Assembly: GCA_922989275.2 (NCBI GenBank)
Contig: OV277866.1
Coordinates: forward strand, 51,637,246-51,701,245
Origin: Gari tellinella
Taxonomy: Eukaryota > Mollusca > Bivalvia > Cardiida > Psammobiidae
Length of the DNA: 64,000 bases
Direction of reading: 5' to 3'
Made by a program: the position numbers and the translations under genes. The notes under the pieces were generated by a model. It was not told the DNA's origin. It was given only the letters and a program-made list of their open reading frames with translations, and ran no database searches. Below, one piece after another: positions 23,198 to 35,367 of the stretch. How positions within the stretch are numbered: position 1 is the first letter of the stretch; every line of letters starts with the position of its first letter.

Positions 23198-23567
23198 AGA
23201 ATACATTAGGCAACTGAAGTGTGACTGCTAGCGTTACAATATTAAAACTGTCGATGCTTGTTTTTATTTTCACAGGTGAAGAAGAACTGCAGGTAAGAGA
23301 TTGGTTATGTTACTCATCAGCATCGGCAGATGAACACGACCTTTATGAGAAGCTATGACGCAGAGTTTGGTGAATATATAAGGAGTTTAATACATGTTTT
23401 GAAAAACTCTTTTTTTACGGTGGACGATATCAATTTTCATTATTTTCATGGATATAGTAAACATGTATAATTAGCTTGGCAGGGATACGAAAGGAAATGG
23501 AGAGTTATAGAGTAATTAATATAATATGGAATAGGCAAAGCCTATAAGCGAGCACTGCTAAACCACG

Positions 23568-23687
23568 GGACCGTCACAATAGAAGTCTGAACCCCAAAAG
23601 AAAAAAAATGTATAGACACTAGATATATAGACGTTGTATACATTTTTTTCTTCTTTTGGGGTTCAGACTTCTATTGTGACGGTCCCC
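23568..23687. repeat. Palindrome, 120 bp
   Basis: GGACCGTCACAATAGAAGTC..CCCCAAAAGAAAAAAAATGTATA is followed, after a ~20-bp AT loop, by its near-perfect inverse ending at GACGGTCC. Foldback repeat of unknown family. Confidence 0.75.
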
Positions 23688-23965
23688 AGTGTGCTAAACC
23701 ATCTTCAGAAAACAAAGAATGAAGATTGTAACAAAATAGTATACCAAATAAATACGATTAGCCTGTTTACCTGTGTTTTCGCCACCCTTAGCTATATTTT
23801 TCGCAAATGCGCTTTCTGATGTAATATTTCTTACTTTTTCACGGATCTAATTCTGGACTGAACTTTCAATAACACGAATATATACAAATAAAACTTGTGA
23901 AATAAATACAAATGTAAATTACTGTACCATTTTTGAACGAGGTCATTGCTCTGGATCACCGGGAT

Positions 23966-24361
23966 GCTTTCTTGTCAATTCGCCACCTCTGATTGGTCGT
24001 TCGATAATTAGGTCAATGTAGGCTCTGGCAGTATGTTATAGTTTGTTTCATGAAATTTGAACATTGTTTAATGATTTTGAAATATTTAATTTTTTAAAAG
24101 TAAATAATATCTTTTACAACTTTACAATAAAAAAAGTAACAACGGGCATATAGAGTTAAAATTACCAACATGTCCTTTGATTTGAAACTTTTTATGAATT
24201 ATTGTTATTTTACCTGTTTCTTTCGCATTTTCTGCGCTTGAAATCTTCTGTTGTTAAACTGGCCCAGTATTCGGATATCCTCTGTAGTTTTCGGACATCC
24301 TCGGTAGCCTGCTATGACGGAATTCCAAGTTTTGCTTAGGTGGCGAATTGACAAGAAAGTG
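23966..24361. repeat. ~396-bp interval bounded by a perfect 22-bp inverted repeat
   Basis: CTTTCTTGTCAATTCGCCAC(CT) near 23967-23988 and its exact inverse near 24338-24359. The interior is AT-rich and non-coding. It looks like a small TIR element; no target duplication was identified. Confidence 0.55.
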
Positions 24362-24593
24362 GCGAAATGACAAGAAGCAAGGATATGCGTAAATACATGT
24401 TTTATATATCTACTTAAGATAATAAAATTTAACAATAATTTAGCTACATGTAATGTATTATGAAATAAGCAAGTGCAGCTGTACATTTGGAGCAAATTAA
24501 GACTATGTTTCCATTAATGGTTGCTCCATTAGACTAACCTTTGAACAGAATGACACTTACCCAAACCCTATTCCTACTGAATGAGGGTCAAAT

Positions 24594-24975
24594 TCATTTA
24601 AGAAAGGCTATGGTGGAATTAGCCTTTTTGGTTATTTTATTAATGTTGAAACCCCCTCTCAGGTCTTGTGATATTGTCACGCATAGGTAAGGGTTCTCCT
24701 GGACCTGCTTTAGGATTTGGTTGTCTAGGGTGTAGAAATGACTGGATCTGTTATTGACACTCATGAGGTAGCACTTCTTGGCATTGAAACGCATACCCTA
24801 TGTCGAGGCCCAGGCCTCCAGCCCACTCAAGTCCCTCTGTAGCACGTCATGATCCTCCTGACTCCAGATTGTTCTGTACAGAAGGCAGTCATCTGCAAAC
24901 AGCCAGACTTGCAATTTAACGGAGTCAAGTAGGTCATTGATGTGACAGAGGCACAGGAGAAATTTAAAGTGATTT
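24594..24975 (-). pseudogene. LINE reverse-transcriptase fragment
   Basis: The - strand frame from 24970 down to 24594 encodes CHINDLLDSVKLQVWLFADD, with FADD as the RT catalytic motif, then LYRTIWSQEDHDVLQRDL, GMRFNAKKCYLMS and NKITKKANSTIAFL. This order is standard for Jockey/CR1-like LINE RTs. One in-frame TAG (about 24799-24801) and truncation on both sides make it a relic, unrelated in sequence to the LINE at 1590-3012. Confidence 0.8.
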
Positions 24976-26990
24976 GATTCGGGGATCTATCCATTGAAAT
25001 AAACTGGCAGTTTATTTTGTCGTTATATTTTCTTTGGTGAGTCTGTGTTTGTTTTTGTTGTTTGTTTTATTTAGATGATCTAAGAATTAGATGTATGTAC
25101 ATGTTCATACTTGTTTTTATCTTCATTCTTGTAAATTTCAAGAAATATTATTCTGAATTGAATTTATTTGAAAGCCAGAATTAATTTCAATCAGGTGTAA
25201 CTAAGGATGTATGTACTTCATAGTCTACTAGCTAAGACCAAATGTGGTATTGGTCACATTTACACTGTGTTTGAGAATATGATAAAGGTGATTAAACAAG
25301 TGGAACAGTCACAAAAACTGCCTTTAAGGTCAAATTTAACAGACTTATATATTCTGATCGGTCAATAATTCTGTGATTGTATGAATATTTTGCTTTGAAG
25401 GGAGATATAGAGAAAATTGGACACTTAAATTTGAGTTTAATGAGATACCATTTGATTTTTTCAGATTTAATGGCTCTAGAAAAGTGGATGTACATTATCA
25501 AGATAGACAGTGATGTGCTTGATGGAAAAGAATCAATTTTGGCCATGCACCAGAGTGACCAAAAAATTTACTGACTCTTAATTACCATCACTACCAGTTT
25601 GCGGCACAGATCTTATATACTTATATAGATATCTAATAGTTACTTCGTTGTTTGTAAACTGCATTTTGTGTAAGCGAAATAAAAATATTTATTTGCAAAT
25701 TCTATTGTTTTATTTTCTCCCAATGTCAAATGAAATCTATTTAAAACTGGAACGTATTTTTGAGAAAAGCAGATGTCTCCCCTGGTTTCCCCTATCCCGA
25801 ATAATTTATGTCAAAATCTATTTTAATAATTGATCATGTGACCTTTGACCTCAAATGCAACCCCATTCATCCCCTCATCATAAGCAACCAGTGCACCAAA
25901 AAATGGACATTAGAACAAAAGTTATTGTCCGTATACCAAAGAAAAATCTAAATTCTATTTTTAGTAAAAGATCATGTGACCTTTGACCTCAAATGCAATC
26001 CACTGCATCCACTTGTCATAAGCAACCAGTACACCAAAAATGGACATGATTTCTCTATAAGAAAACAAGTTATTGTCCGGAAACCAAAGCGTGACAGACA
26101 GACTGACAGGCATAAGTTTGGGAGCCATTTATATAATAGCATGTGTCAAAGATGTAAATCAAATAAGAAGTTATCTGTATGAGTAACTAAAATAAACGAT
26201 GGCCAAATATTGAACATAAAAAAGATGTAACTGGCTAAGAAGTGTACCATAAATAAATACTGTAGGTTTTTGCCAATAATTTACTCTCACTTAGTGACTC
26301 TTGAATATTCTTTTTTGAGCCTGATTAGGGTTAACACTGTACATGAACAGAATTCAAGTCGATATCCATGTTAAAAAAACTTTCTGATGTGTAAATTTGA
26401 CATGATAAAGAAAAAAAAAGTAAAACTGCGCCGAAACAACCGAGGTCGAACCTACAATGGACCGAAAAGATCCGGAATCTATAAATAGAACGTAAATATT
26501 TTATGAGAGATTGGTTTTGAAACAATGGTGAAAGCACGAAATAATACATTCCGTTGTTAACGGGACAAAAAAACGTAGAGTTTTTATGACGGAAAGATAT
26601 CTCTCATAACTAACGAGTACGGCCACGGAACCTTTCGTTATTCGACTGGAGAACGAAGGCGTTCCGATCGTCCGGTGATGGAGCGCAGGTTTTATACACC
26701 GCCACATCCGGTAATCGGAATACTCTTTTGGAGGTAAATAAATCGAAAGACAGCTTCCGGGTGACAGGCGAGATTGAATTGCAACACTGGTCAACTGTAT
26801 TTCAAGTAAAAAGAGTGTTAGAGTAAACGTGTAAAAATCTTTAAATAAGATACAGAACCAGTCCTTGAAAATATTTTAGCAAGTAGATCCGCCGGAAGAA
26901 AAATATTTTAGCTAGTAGATCCGCCGGAAAACGGAATGTGACAGCTGAAAATCAATTCAATGTACAGGTAAAAAGCAAGTGAAATTAGTT
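24976..26990. other. Gene-poor AT-rich stretch with a short tandem repeat
   Basis: No exon recognised. 25833-26090 holds two degenerate copies of a ~130-bp unit (GATCATGTGACCTTTGACCT.. ..AAAAGTTATTGTCCG), an interspersed repeat type common in molluscs, ending in GACAGACAGACTGACAGG. 26872-26932 is a direct duplication of a ~32-bp unit ending TAGATCCGCCGGAA. Otherwise nothing identified. Confidence 0.5.
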
Positions 26991-27028
26991 TGAAAATGAC
27001 CCCCTTACCATAAATGCTTCGCTTTTCG

Positions 27029-27059
27029 CGAAAATGGCCCGGAGGGCCATTTTCGCGAG
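27029..27059. repeat. Short GC-rich perfect hairpin at the edge of block A2
   Basis: CGCGAAAATGGCCC, a 3-base loop, then GGGCCATTTTCGCG, all within AT-rich DNA and about 12 bp before block A2 begins to match block A1. Confidence 0.6.
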
Positions 27060-27661
27060 CGTGCTCGCTATAAAAACTACGTCACATGCAAACGAACTAT
27101 TTGATATTTCGAACGGCGTAGACCCAAACGAACTGTTTTTCATCCATGTAGTATTTTGCAAGATCTGCGTATTTGTGTAGCTACATGTAATGTAAATCGA
27201 CTCGGTCAAATGGCATTCAGTTTATAACTTAATTAGACGTTTATTGGTCTACATGATTTGCAATGCTCGTCAATTTATTTTATCAGTGACACAATACACG
27301 TTAGAGTGATGTATGATTATCTATTTCTACGTTTATTTTTGAATTTGGTATTGATTACAAATTGGATTTAAACAGTGAAACTTGTGTAACGATGCCACTA
27401 AGAAGTAGATGAATTTCAGAAGGGAGTATATGCAGAACAAACGCAAAGTAAACAGTTATAACAGAAGTGTTCTGCTTTATTGTTTGTCTTGAAGTAAAGT
27501 GTCAATGTGTTAACAACGTTCCCTGCATCTTTGATAAGCGATCATCTTAGACAAATTAGAGTATACCGAGAACACGAAGAAGAAGCGTTCTGTTGATTGT
27601 TTATCTTTAGTTAAAATTTGTCATTGATTGATTGTTTATTTGAAAATTGATTTGATATTAA

Positions 27662-27903
27662 CCCTTTAACTCTCAATGACGTCATAAAACGCATTTGCAA
27701 CCAGTTTTGATACTGATCAGACGCCGCGTAACGCGGCGTCTGATCAGTGTAAAAACTGTTTGCCACTCTTTTCGAATTTTCAGTATTAGTCATACTGCCT
27801 GAAATCTTACTTTGAAACGATATTGCGGACAGCAATATTGAAGCAGACGACAATATGGCGATGGAGATGTATAAATCTTACGATAAATTTGATCATGAAA
27901 GGG
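27662..27903. mobile_element. MITE, TTAA-type (class F1), upstream of HYKK-A2
   Basis: TTAA at 27658-27661, left end CCCTTTAACTCTCAATGACG, right end CATGAAAGGG then TAA. Core palindrome at 27697-27763 with an 11-bp perfect GATCAGACGCC arm. It sits about 75 bp upstream of the start codon, as in A1. Confidence 0.75.
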
Positions 27904-27979
27904 TAAATCACTTTTCAGCACTGCATGAACCAGAAGTAAACAACATCGTGCTATCAACGTGTAGTATCTACGGGACACA

Positions 27980-30900
27980 ATGAATGATACAAACAGTAAC
28001 ACCATACAACTTCAGGACCCTAACACAGAGATTAAACCGAAAGTGACGATAGACCAGGCCCTTGAAGTGGTTTGGAGAGTATATGGCTTAAAGGTAAGAC
28101 AGGTGTACTGGCCATCTGACTTCCTACGATTTCCAAAATACAAGCACATTTGACACACCTATACAATAACTTTTAACCGGTCCGTCAAAAGACTCGAAAC
28201 CTGACCAAACCTCCCAAACCCTCTTAAAGCCCAAACTACTATAATTCCTAAATATGTAATCAAATAAATTTTTAAATTTAATTAATTTATAAAGACAATA
28301 GGAATTCGTAAGGAATTCGTAAGAACATAGCTATATACAGTCACTTCCTTTTGGTGCTGATGTGAACTGTATATATCTATGTTCTTACGTTTCGTACGAG
28401 TTGTTCCCCTTAAATGAAAAAAAAACCCAGCGTAGATTTAATTTTATTCAATTTTTATTTTCTTCATTATTTTAACTTAAACTCGCTATTTGTAAGCTTT
28501 ATTTGATTTGATATTCAGGAATTCAAGTAGTTTTAGTTTGTTTTTTAGGGGATTGGGTAGGTTTTGGTCTTTGGACGGAGCCACTGTTAACCATTTCCCC
28601 AGTTCAAGCGGATTTACACATTTTCATTGACTTTTCATCATTTATCATTTATCATGTTTACCATGTCTGGTACCTGATACAGACTTTTTGGAATATGTTT
28701 GTATCTGTTCTCTGCCGGCTGGCTGTAAAGGCAGTTTGAACGTGAACAGAAATCTCCTTAAGGTTAAAGAGTCCTAATTGGATCTGATCAAAATATGTAC
28801 TCTACGTACAGCGATCGGCCATTCTCGTCAACTGCCGGTATGTTACAAATCTTGCTAAAGCATGGTTCGGGACAAGTCGGCAGTTCACGAGAAAGGCCGA
28901 TCGGCCTTCGTTGAGTTTCGATATTGAACGACATTGTCCATGTCTCATTAGGGGTCCTCAACCTTGAGGGGAGTGGTTCTATCCAATCGAGAGCTTTATT
29001 CAGATAACGCACACTTGTATTCAGAGTCTCATTTTGATTTATATCTATTGGCACTCTTGTGATATTCTCTTAATCATTTCATGATCAAATTTATCGTGAG
29101 GACTTTCACCGTCATAGTGTTGCCTGCTTCAATACTGTTGTCTGCAATGTTGTTTCAAAATTAGAGTTAAGGAAGTATGACTGAAGGAATTTAAAAACGA
29201 ATGTCAAACAGTTTGGATCCTGATCAGACGATGCGTTAAGGGATCCAAAGTGTTTACAAATGCGCTTTATGACGTAATTGAGAGTGAAAGGGTTAAGAAC
29301 AAGATTTCTAAGAAAGGGTTAATAGAAAACAAATAGGTTAACACACCGTAAATGTGTAGACTTTCGGAATTTACCAATAGTCAAAAGATAACTGCAAGAG
29401 TTAAAGATTTGCAATATTTATCGACTCTTTTCTGTCAATTTAGACCAAGACTTTGAACGCTCTACCTGGGTATGAAGACTGGAATTATTTCTTTCAAGCC
29501 AATGAAGAGTACGACAACAAAAACGTACATACTATATCACCAGATGGATACGTGTTAAAGGTTTTCAATAGCTTACATTCATCAAACCCCAAAGTTATAG
29601 GTATTGTGTTTCATTTTTCATATTTCGGTTCATTTCAGCATCATGTTAGATTACTCTGATGCCAATAGCTTTACAAGTGTACATAGTTAAACTTTTTACG
29701 CATTATTTGGTCCATAAACATTGTGTCGTTTTCGGCTATTCAAGATTTAAAGGAAATGGGACAGCTGATTACATGCTGATTTTTAGCGAAATAATATGAT
29801 TGCTTAAACGCGTAAGCCTTTTGTTAATATAATCCAAGAAAACGTTTTACATTAAACTGTGATATTATGATGCTTTTTTCAAAATGTTTAGAGTGAATTT
29901 GCAAGACATTGCATTTTAATCAGGTACAAGTTCTTTTATTCAGAGGCACAACACGCCTTGCTGAACCACGTAATGGAAAAGGGAGTGGTCACTCAATCCA
30001 TTATACAGAATAAGAAAGGCTCAGAGTTTAGTATTGAAGAATTCACGGGAAAAAAAAACAATGGTGAGAAATGCAGTTAAATTAAGTAATATATGTGGAC
30101 TTATTTTTAATGAAGAGGTTAAATTCGTAAAATAATGCTCATTCTTTTACCATTGATGCATTCAGACTAGTATATACAGTTTTAAAGTCCCTTGGGTAAG
30201 GAATTAACAGTTTTATATAGAACACTGTATTTTATTTTTCTTCGAAATCAGATTTGTCTATTTACATTTAATCAGTACATCTTCGCATGAAAAAGCTTTA
30301 AAATCTGAAAAACGGTATAGCTTGTATTTGTTTATGAATGCATGATAGTCTTACAATAATGGGCACAAATTGAGCCAAATGCACAGGGTTTGAGAAAGAT
30401 GTACTTCAATGTTTACTGATGCAATGATCTTAAAGGTTTTATTTTGATATTTAATAGTCCATACTTTGATGGTTTTTTATTTCTACAATCCGTTTACTCT
30501 TCTCTGGACTTACATTTAGGAATTTAATATTTTAAGAATATCGATTATTTGAAATTAAAAACAACAAATGCGTTGCTATTTCCCAGCTAAAATAGCAACT
30601 TCATTGGTGTTTCAAACGTATTTTAAGTCATATCAAATAACAGGCAACGTAATATCTATCAAAAACGAGTCCGCATTGTTCATGCAGGTCGGCAGTATTA
30701 ACAAACATATACACATATACTTATTTCACTCGTAGTAACGATACAATACATTTTTTATCATTTTTAGGAGAAAGTCGGCAATACGCAGTACGCATTGTAA
30801 CATATGTTTCTGGACTCATACTCGACCAAACACCACAAGTTGCTGGTACCTTTAGGAACGTTGGGGAGTTTGTAGGAAAGCTTGAACAAGCAATACAAGT

Positions 30901-32622
30901 GAGTAAATGAAATAAAATAAACCATTATAAACTATATTAAATCGTTTTCTTTACCTATTGAACGTTGATGACGCGGCAAATATGCACGTCCTTTATAACA
31001 GTTCACATTTGACAGATCGGCCCGTCTAAAGAATTAGAAATTTAATTTGTCTTAAAGTGGTGCCCTACGACCGTTTTAGACGTACACAGTTTTATAAAAT
31101 GGGCCCCTGGATTATAGGTTTACATGACTCGAAATGGTAAAATGTAGACTAGGATTGACTTGCAATTGGTATTGTACTTTTGCGTTCAAGGAAGCAATAT
31201 GTAAATTAAGTATACCTATATAACCTTTCTTTTACACAGGGTTTTCATCATCCGTTTTACGACACTTATAATCACATATGGAACATGTTTGAGACGCCGA
31301 AGTTAAGAAGTTTTATAGAAGCTGTCAAAGACAAAGATGACAGGAAGATGGTTGAAGAATGTATCTATACGTTTGAGAAAGTGATCGTACCAGAGTCCGC
31401 CCATTTTAAAAAAGGTATTTTCAGAGATTTTAAGTTAAAATATCTTGAATTTTTTATCAACTTTGTCCATCTTTATTATGAGCCGGTCTATGAAAATACA
31501 GAATACCACAGACAAACGACTTTTCCCGGACTGATGAAAATGCAGTGATCCTTTAACCCTTACCATGCTAAGTATAATGTGGCTAACATTTACAATTTAC
31601 ATACAATTTGGATCCAGATCAGACGCCGCATATCAAGGCATCTGATCTGAATCAAGCTGTTTGCCACTCATATTAAAGTTTTCTTAATTAAAAAAACCGC
31701 ATTACAGAGATTTACCGCAGATCATATACGGTATATCTGTAGCAAACGACATTCGGCATAATCATGATAACGAACCTTTTTCATACATTAAGCAGCTACT
31801 TGCACTGTTAGCTATGTACAGTCGAACTTCAATATCTCGAAGGTGTCAAACAATCCCGTTTTTCAAAGCTAAAACGTGGTTAGCTAGAGTAATGGTTCGA
31901 ATATTAAAAAGCATTTAATTGGTCAGATTTGAGTATTTGCTGAGCAAATATTAAAAGCTTACCAATCATATTCTTGAGAACGATTTTAAAGCTTCAAACA
32001 TTAGGGCCAGTTTTCGGGAGTCTACAATGTCGAAGTCAAAAATATAGATCCTGATCAGACATCGAGTAACTTACTAGGCGGCGTCTGATCTGGATAAAAA
32101 ATGTTTGCAAAAGTTGTGCAAAGGTATTTCATAGATTAATGCTTGCATTATAAATATACAGGAATGATTCACGGAGATGTCAGCGCCCAAAATCTGATAG
32201 TACATAAAGTTCCTGTGAGAGAGGGCGAAGTTGACACAGGAATACATGATGTCACAGCCATATTGGATTTTGCGGGTGCCATTTCTTCATATACGGTCGT
32301 TGACGTTGCAGGTGGTATTATGTATCTGTCATTCCAATGTCCGGAGGAGAAACAGTTGGACGCTGGTGGCCATTTTCTGGCAGGGTATTACAAAAACAAC
32401 TCTTTAAATGAATCAGAAAAGAAAAGCCTACGGACTCTAATGTGTGCTAGATTATGTCAGTCACTTGTGCTAGGGGCACATTCGTTTTCCCAACAGCCAG
32501 AGAATGAATACCTCTTACTGACATCTAAACGAGGTTGGCCATTGCTGCGCAAGTTATGGAACACTAGTGATGATGAGTTGTATTGTCGATGGAATAGTAT
32601 ATTAAAATCATATGGACAGTGA
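27980..32622 (+). CDS. HYKK: Hydroxylysine kinase-like protein, copy A2 (six exons)
   Basis: Exons 27980-28093, 29444-29600, 29944-30063, 30768-30898, 31240-31414 and 32162-32622 join in frame (GT-AG introns) to 385 residues. Exon 3 has one more codon than A1, in an A-run (GKKNNG against DKNNG). Motifs: GYVLKVFN in exon 2, HGDVSAQNLIV and ILDFAGA in exon 6. The catalytic H, D, N and the metal-binding D of LDF are present, but both positions after the F differ from the DFGD usual in HYKK (A and G). Likely a cytosolic small-molecule kinase of hydroxylysine or a related amine; substrate is inferred from family only. Most compact copy of the array at 4.6 kb. Confidence 0.87.
28179..28582. mobile_element. 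MITE with GGTCCGTC ends, intron 1 of A2
   Basis: Orthologue of 1093-1458: ends GGTCCGTCAAAAGAC / GTCTTTGGACGGAGCC and central hairpin TAAGAACATAGCTATATACA..TATATATCTATGTTCTTA at 28320-28395. Confidence 0.75.
29074..29292. mobile_element. MITE, TTAA-type (class F1), intron 1 of A2
   Basis: TTAA at 29070-29073 and 29293-29296. CATGATCAAATTTATCGTGA at the left, GAGAGTGAAAGGG at the right. The core palindrome (29203-29255) has lost most of one arm, as in A1. Confidence 0.75.
31600..31665. repeat. Core palindrome in intron 5 of A2
   Basis: GGATCCAGATCAGACGCCGC with inverse GGCATCTGATCTGAATC. It belongs to a decayed TTAA-type MITE starting after TTAA 31553-31556. A1 keeps only the left half (8685-8715). 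Confidence 0.65.
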
Positions 32623-32905
32623 TATACATTTACAGTGAACCGTTGACTAGTTTGACTTAAAAACACATTTATTGTACTTATCTTTATATGTATATGTACA
32701 CCCTAATTAAGTAGTTACCCAAACCATGGGTGAACGTTTACTATCTTGATTGTACATGTTTTTACTAAGTGCGCTGTATATCATGACATTTCATATGGTG
32801 CAAGAAAACCGTATTAGTTTCTTTTGTAATTTAAACACAAATGTAAAATATTGCATGGAACACGATACCAATTTAATTGCTATTATCAGAGTGACTTAAG
32901 TTTCT

Positions 32906-33132
32906 GGGGCCCGTTTCATAAAACTTCGTTCGACAAATAGGTCGTTAGTCAGATTATAAAAGTCTCAATTATCATTTATTTCTCTATCTAATTATGTCTT
33001 GTGACATCTCTTTGGAATTGTCTTTAGGAAATGTCACAAGACAGGATAAGATAGAGAAATCAGTAAATAGATGTATTTTAAAGTTTTGACTTACGACCGT
33101 TTTTGCCGTACGAAGATTTATGAAACGGATCC
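32906..33132. mobile_element. MITE of the GGGCCCGTTTCATAA family behind HYKK-A2
   Basis: GGGGCCCGTTTCATAAAAC at the left; inverted TTTATGAAACGGATCC at the right. Orthologue of 11460-11689. Confidence 0.75.
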
Positions 33133-33658
33133 AGAGCCTCTTTAGACGACAAGTTTAGAGTGGCTTGTTTGGTCTAAAACTGTTTGCAATAGACTGCGTT
33201 TCAGGTGGGAAAGAATAGTATTTCCCCGTGGTCATAAAGGTGTAGCTCTTAACCTATCCACTGCCACATTAGTATGCACTTAACATTAGTGCTCTGCTCC
33301 TATGTATCAAATTAAGACTAGTGTTGTTTGATTAAAATGCATAGATACTTTTCATAATAAAACACATATTTATACGAATCTAAACTGTAGGCCAATGCAC
33401 TATGCCGATGCAAATACAGTGTACAGGTTATCCTGAATGGTTACAAATGGCGTTATTACAACAAAAATAGTGATATATGCTTGCATAGTTGTTACCAATA
33501 TTTTACAAGTATTTTTAAATACCTAGTTTGCCACATTTCTAATTCCATTACTATCATTTAGTTCGAATGTATTATACAATGACTACAATAACGTGACCAA
33601 ACTATTCCGCTTTCAATAGGTTAATATATTATAACATTTTATAACAATAATTTATGTT

Positions 33659-33720
33659 ATGGCTCGAACCCGGGACCTTCGGACTACCGTTCCGACGCTC
33701 TACCGACTGAGCTAGCCGGC
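33659..33720 (-). repeat. tRNA-derived SINE head (tRNA-like sequence)
   Basis: On the - strand the sequence reads GCCGGCTAGCTCAGTCGG..GAGC and ends in GGTTCGAGCC, i.e. a pol III box A (33703-33714) and box B (33661-33670) at tRNA spacing. The acceptor and T stems do not pair, so it is a tRNA-derived repeat rather than a working tRNA gene. The rest of 33230-33900 is non-coding and unassigned. Confidence 0.6.
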
Positions 33721-33920
33721 TGACTACAAATTAATCTCCCCAACTGTGATAGGTTCGGTACCGTGACATACTTCCCCACGAAATTGAAATTCGTCCTCGA
33801 ATTACCCTACATGAAAGTAGTTCAATTATGAGTTAGATTATAGTTATATATGTAGGCGCTGTTAAGCTCACCATACATTAACAGTCATGGTCCCTCGTTG
33901 GGCGCCAAATGTCACAGGGG

Positions 33921-34122
33921 GGAGAAAAAGCTTGCAGACAGGTGGGACAAGGAAGTTTATGTAGTCATCAGTCAACCTAACCCAGATGTCCCAGTTTTCC
34001 ATGTGAGGCCTGAGCATAGGAGATGTTCCCCTATGACCCTACACAGAAACCTGTTGCTACCAATCATGGGGCTGCCAGCTTCAGCTCGTGTTGAACCGAA
34101 GAGATCAGTGGCATCACCAGTA
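33921..34122 (+). pseudogene. Inverted fragment of the gypsy integrase C-terminus
   Basis: Encodes KLADRWDKEVYVVISQPNPD, RPEHRRCSP and LPASARVEPKRSVASPV, almost identical to the - strand integrase tail at 34500-34797 but in opposite orientation. It starts just after a GTTGGGCGCCAAATGTCAC string (33897-33915), which on the - strand looks like an LTR end (..TGTGACA) followed by a tRNA-Lys-type primer site (TGGCGCCCAACG). It is a rearrangement product. Confidence 0.75.
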
Positions 34123-34262
34123 CACACTTCAGTTTATATAGTTCTGTTGAGAACTACAGAATTTTTTTTATCTACTGTTATACTGTGTTTATACTGTTAT
34201 TTTATAGCTCACAACTAAAAATTCTGTAGTTCTCAACAGAACTATATAAACTGAAGTGTGTA
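34121..34262. repeat. Palindrome between inverted integrase fragments
   Basis: TACACACTTCAGTTTATATA..AACTACAGAATTTTT on the left and its exact-looking inverse ending GAAGTGTGTA on the right (arms about 47 bp, AT-rich loop about 47 bp). A further partial copy is at 34300-34333. It separates the + and - strand integrase fragments. Confidence 0.8.
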
Positions 34263-34383
34263 CTGCACACTAAAACACTATCAACAGCTGAATTATATTA
34301 CATGTATAAACTAAAGTGTGTACTGCACACTAGAGAACTTTCAATCTGATTTCATTCTTCTAAAATACCTTTATCCTGGAAGT

Positions 34384-35314
34384 CTACCAATGACGTGGAT
34401 GGAATGCAGAAGCATACGGTTTTAACCGCCTTTGGGGTATGACATACTTCTGCACGGGAGGTTTAGGATCCAGAGCAATGGTGTTCACAGATGCCACCGG
34501 AGATGCCACTGGAGATGCCACTGATCTCTTCGGTTCAACACGAGCTGAAGCTGGCAGCCCCATGATTGGTAGCAACAGGTTTCTGTGTAGGATCTTAGGG
34601 GCACATCTCCTATGCTCAGGCCTGACATGGAAAACTGGGACATCTGGGTTAGGTTGACTGATGACTACATAAACTTCCTTGTCCCACCTGTCTGCAAGCT
34701 TGTTCTTACCCTGAAGACCTACTTTTCTCACCAAGACCCTGTCACCAGGTTCCAACTTGGTCTCCCTTACCGAAGGTCGTACCGTCTCATATGACACCGA
34801 GCTTGTTTCCGAGCTTCCTTTGTGGCTGCATCGTAAGCGAATGCCAACCTCTTCTTAAGAGCAACACGGTAGTTGGATCTGTCTCTGTTCGCTGGTCACT
34901 TGTCAGGTTCGATCCCCAGGAACGCGTCAACTGCCAATCGCGGATGCCTCCCGTACATCAGGAAATGAGGGGAGTAACCAGTGCTCTCATGCCGGGTTGC
35001 ATTATAGGCATGCACAAGAGTTGGCACATGGCTCTTCCAGTCTGACTTCTGGTCCTCTTCCAGGGTGCCAAGCAGATTCAATAAGGTCTGGTTGAACCTT
35101 TCAGTCATGCCGTTGCCCTGAGGGTGGTAGGGGGTAGTCCTGGATTTGTCCACGTTAGCAATGGAGCAAAGGTCTTTGATGACAGTACTCTCGAAGTTCC
35201 TTCCCTGGTCACTGTGTAGTCTGCTAGGAATAAATACGAAATACTCAAGCAGGAAACGCAACACAAACAATAGACCCACCTCTCAAGCAGAACACACACA
35301 CAGTCATACCATAA

Positions 35315-35367
<53 letters not shown>

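Larger units (their letters stand above)
27071..33225 (+). repeat. Segmental duplication block A2 (pairs with 1-11790)
   Basis: Collinear with 1-11790 through 5' flank, all exons, introns and 3' flank. A1 is longer because of the 2.86-kb intron 1 insertion, two TTAA MITEs and the Tc1-like element, each absent here. Similarity ends near CGTTTCAGGTGGGAAAGAATA (33197-33217). Confidence 0.9.

Noticed and set aside
26501..26794. 97-residue ORF on the - strand
   Set aside because: No recognisable domain, no splice context, no paralogue in the window.
35105..35365. Cysteine/valine-repeat ORF on the - strand
   Set aside because: It is a translation of the (AC)n microsatellite inside the integrase insertion.
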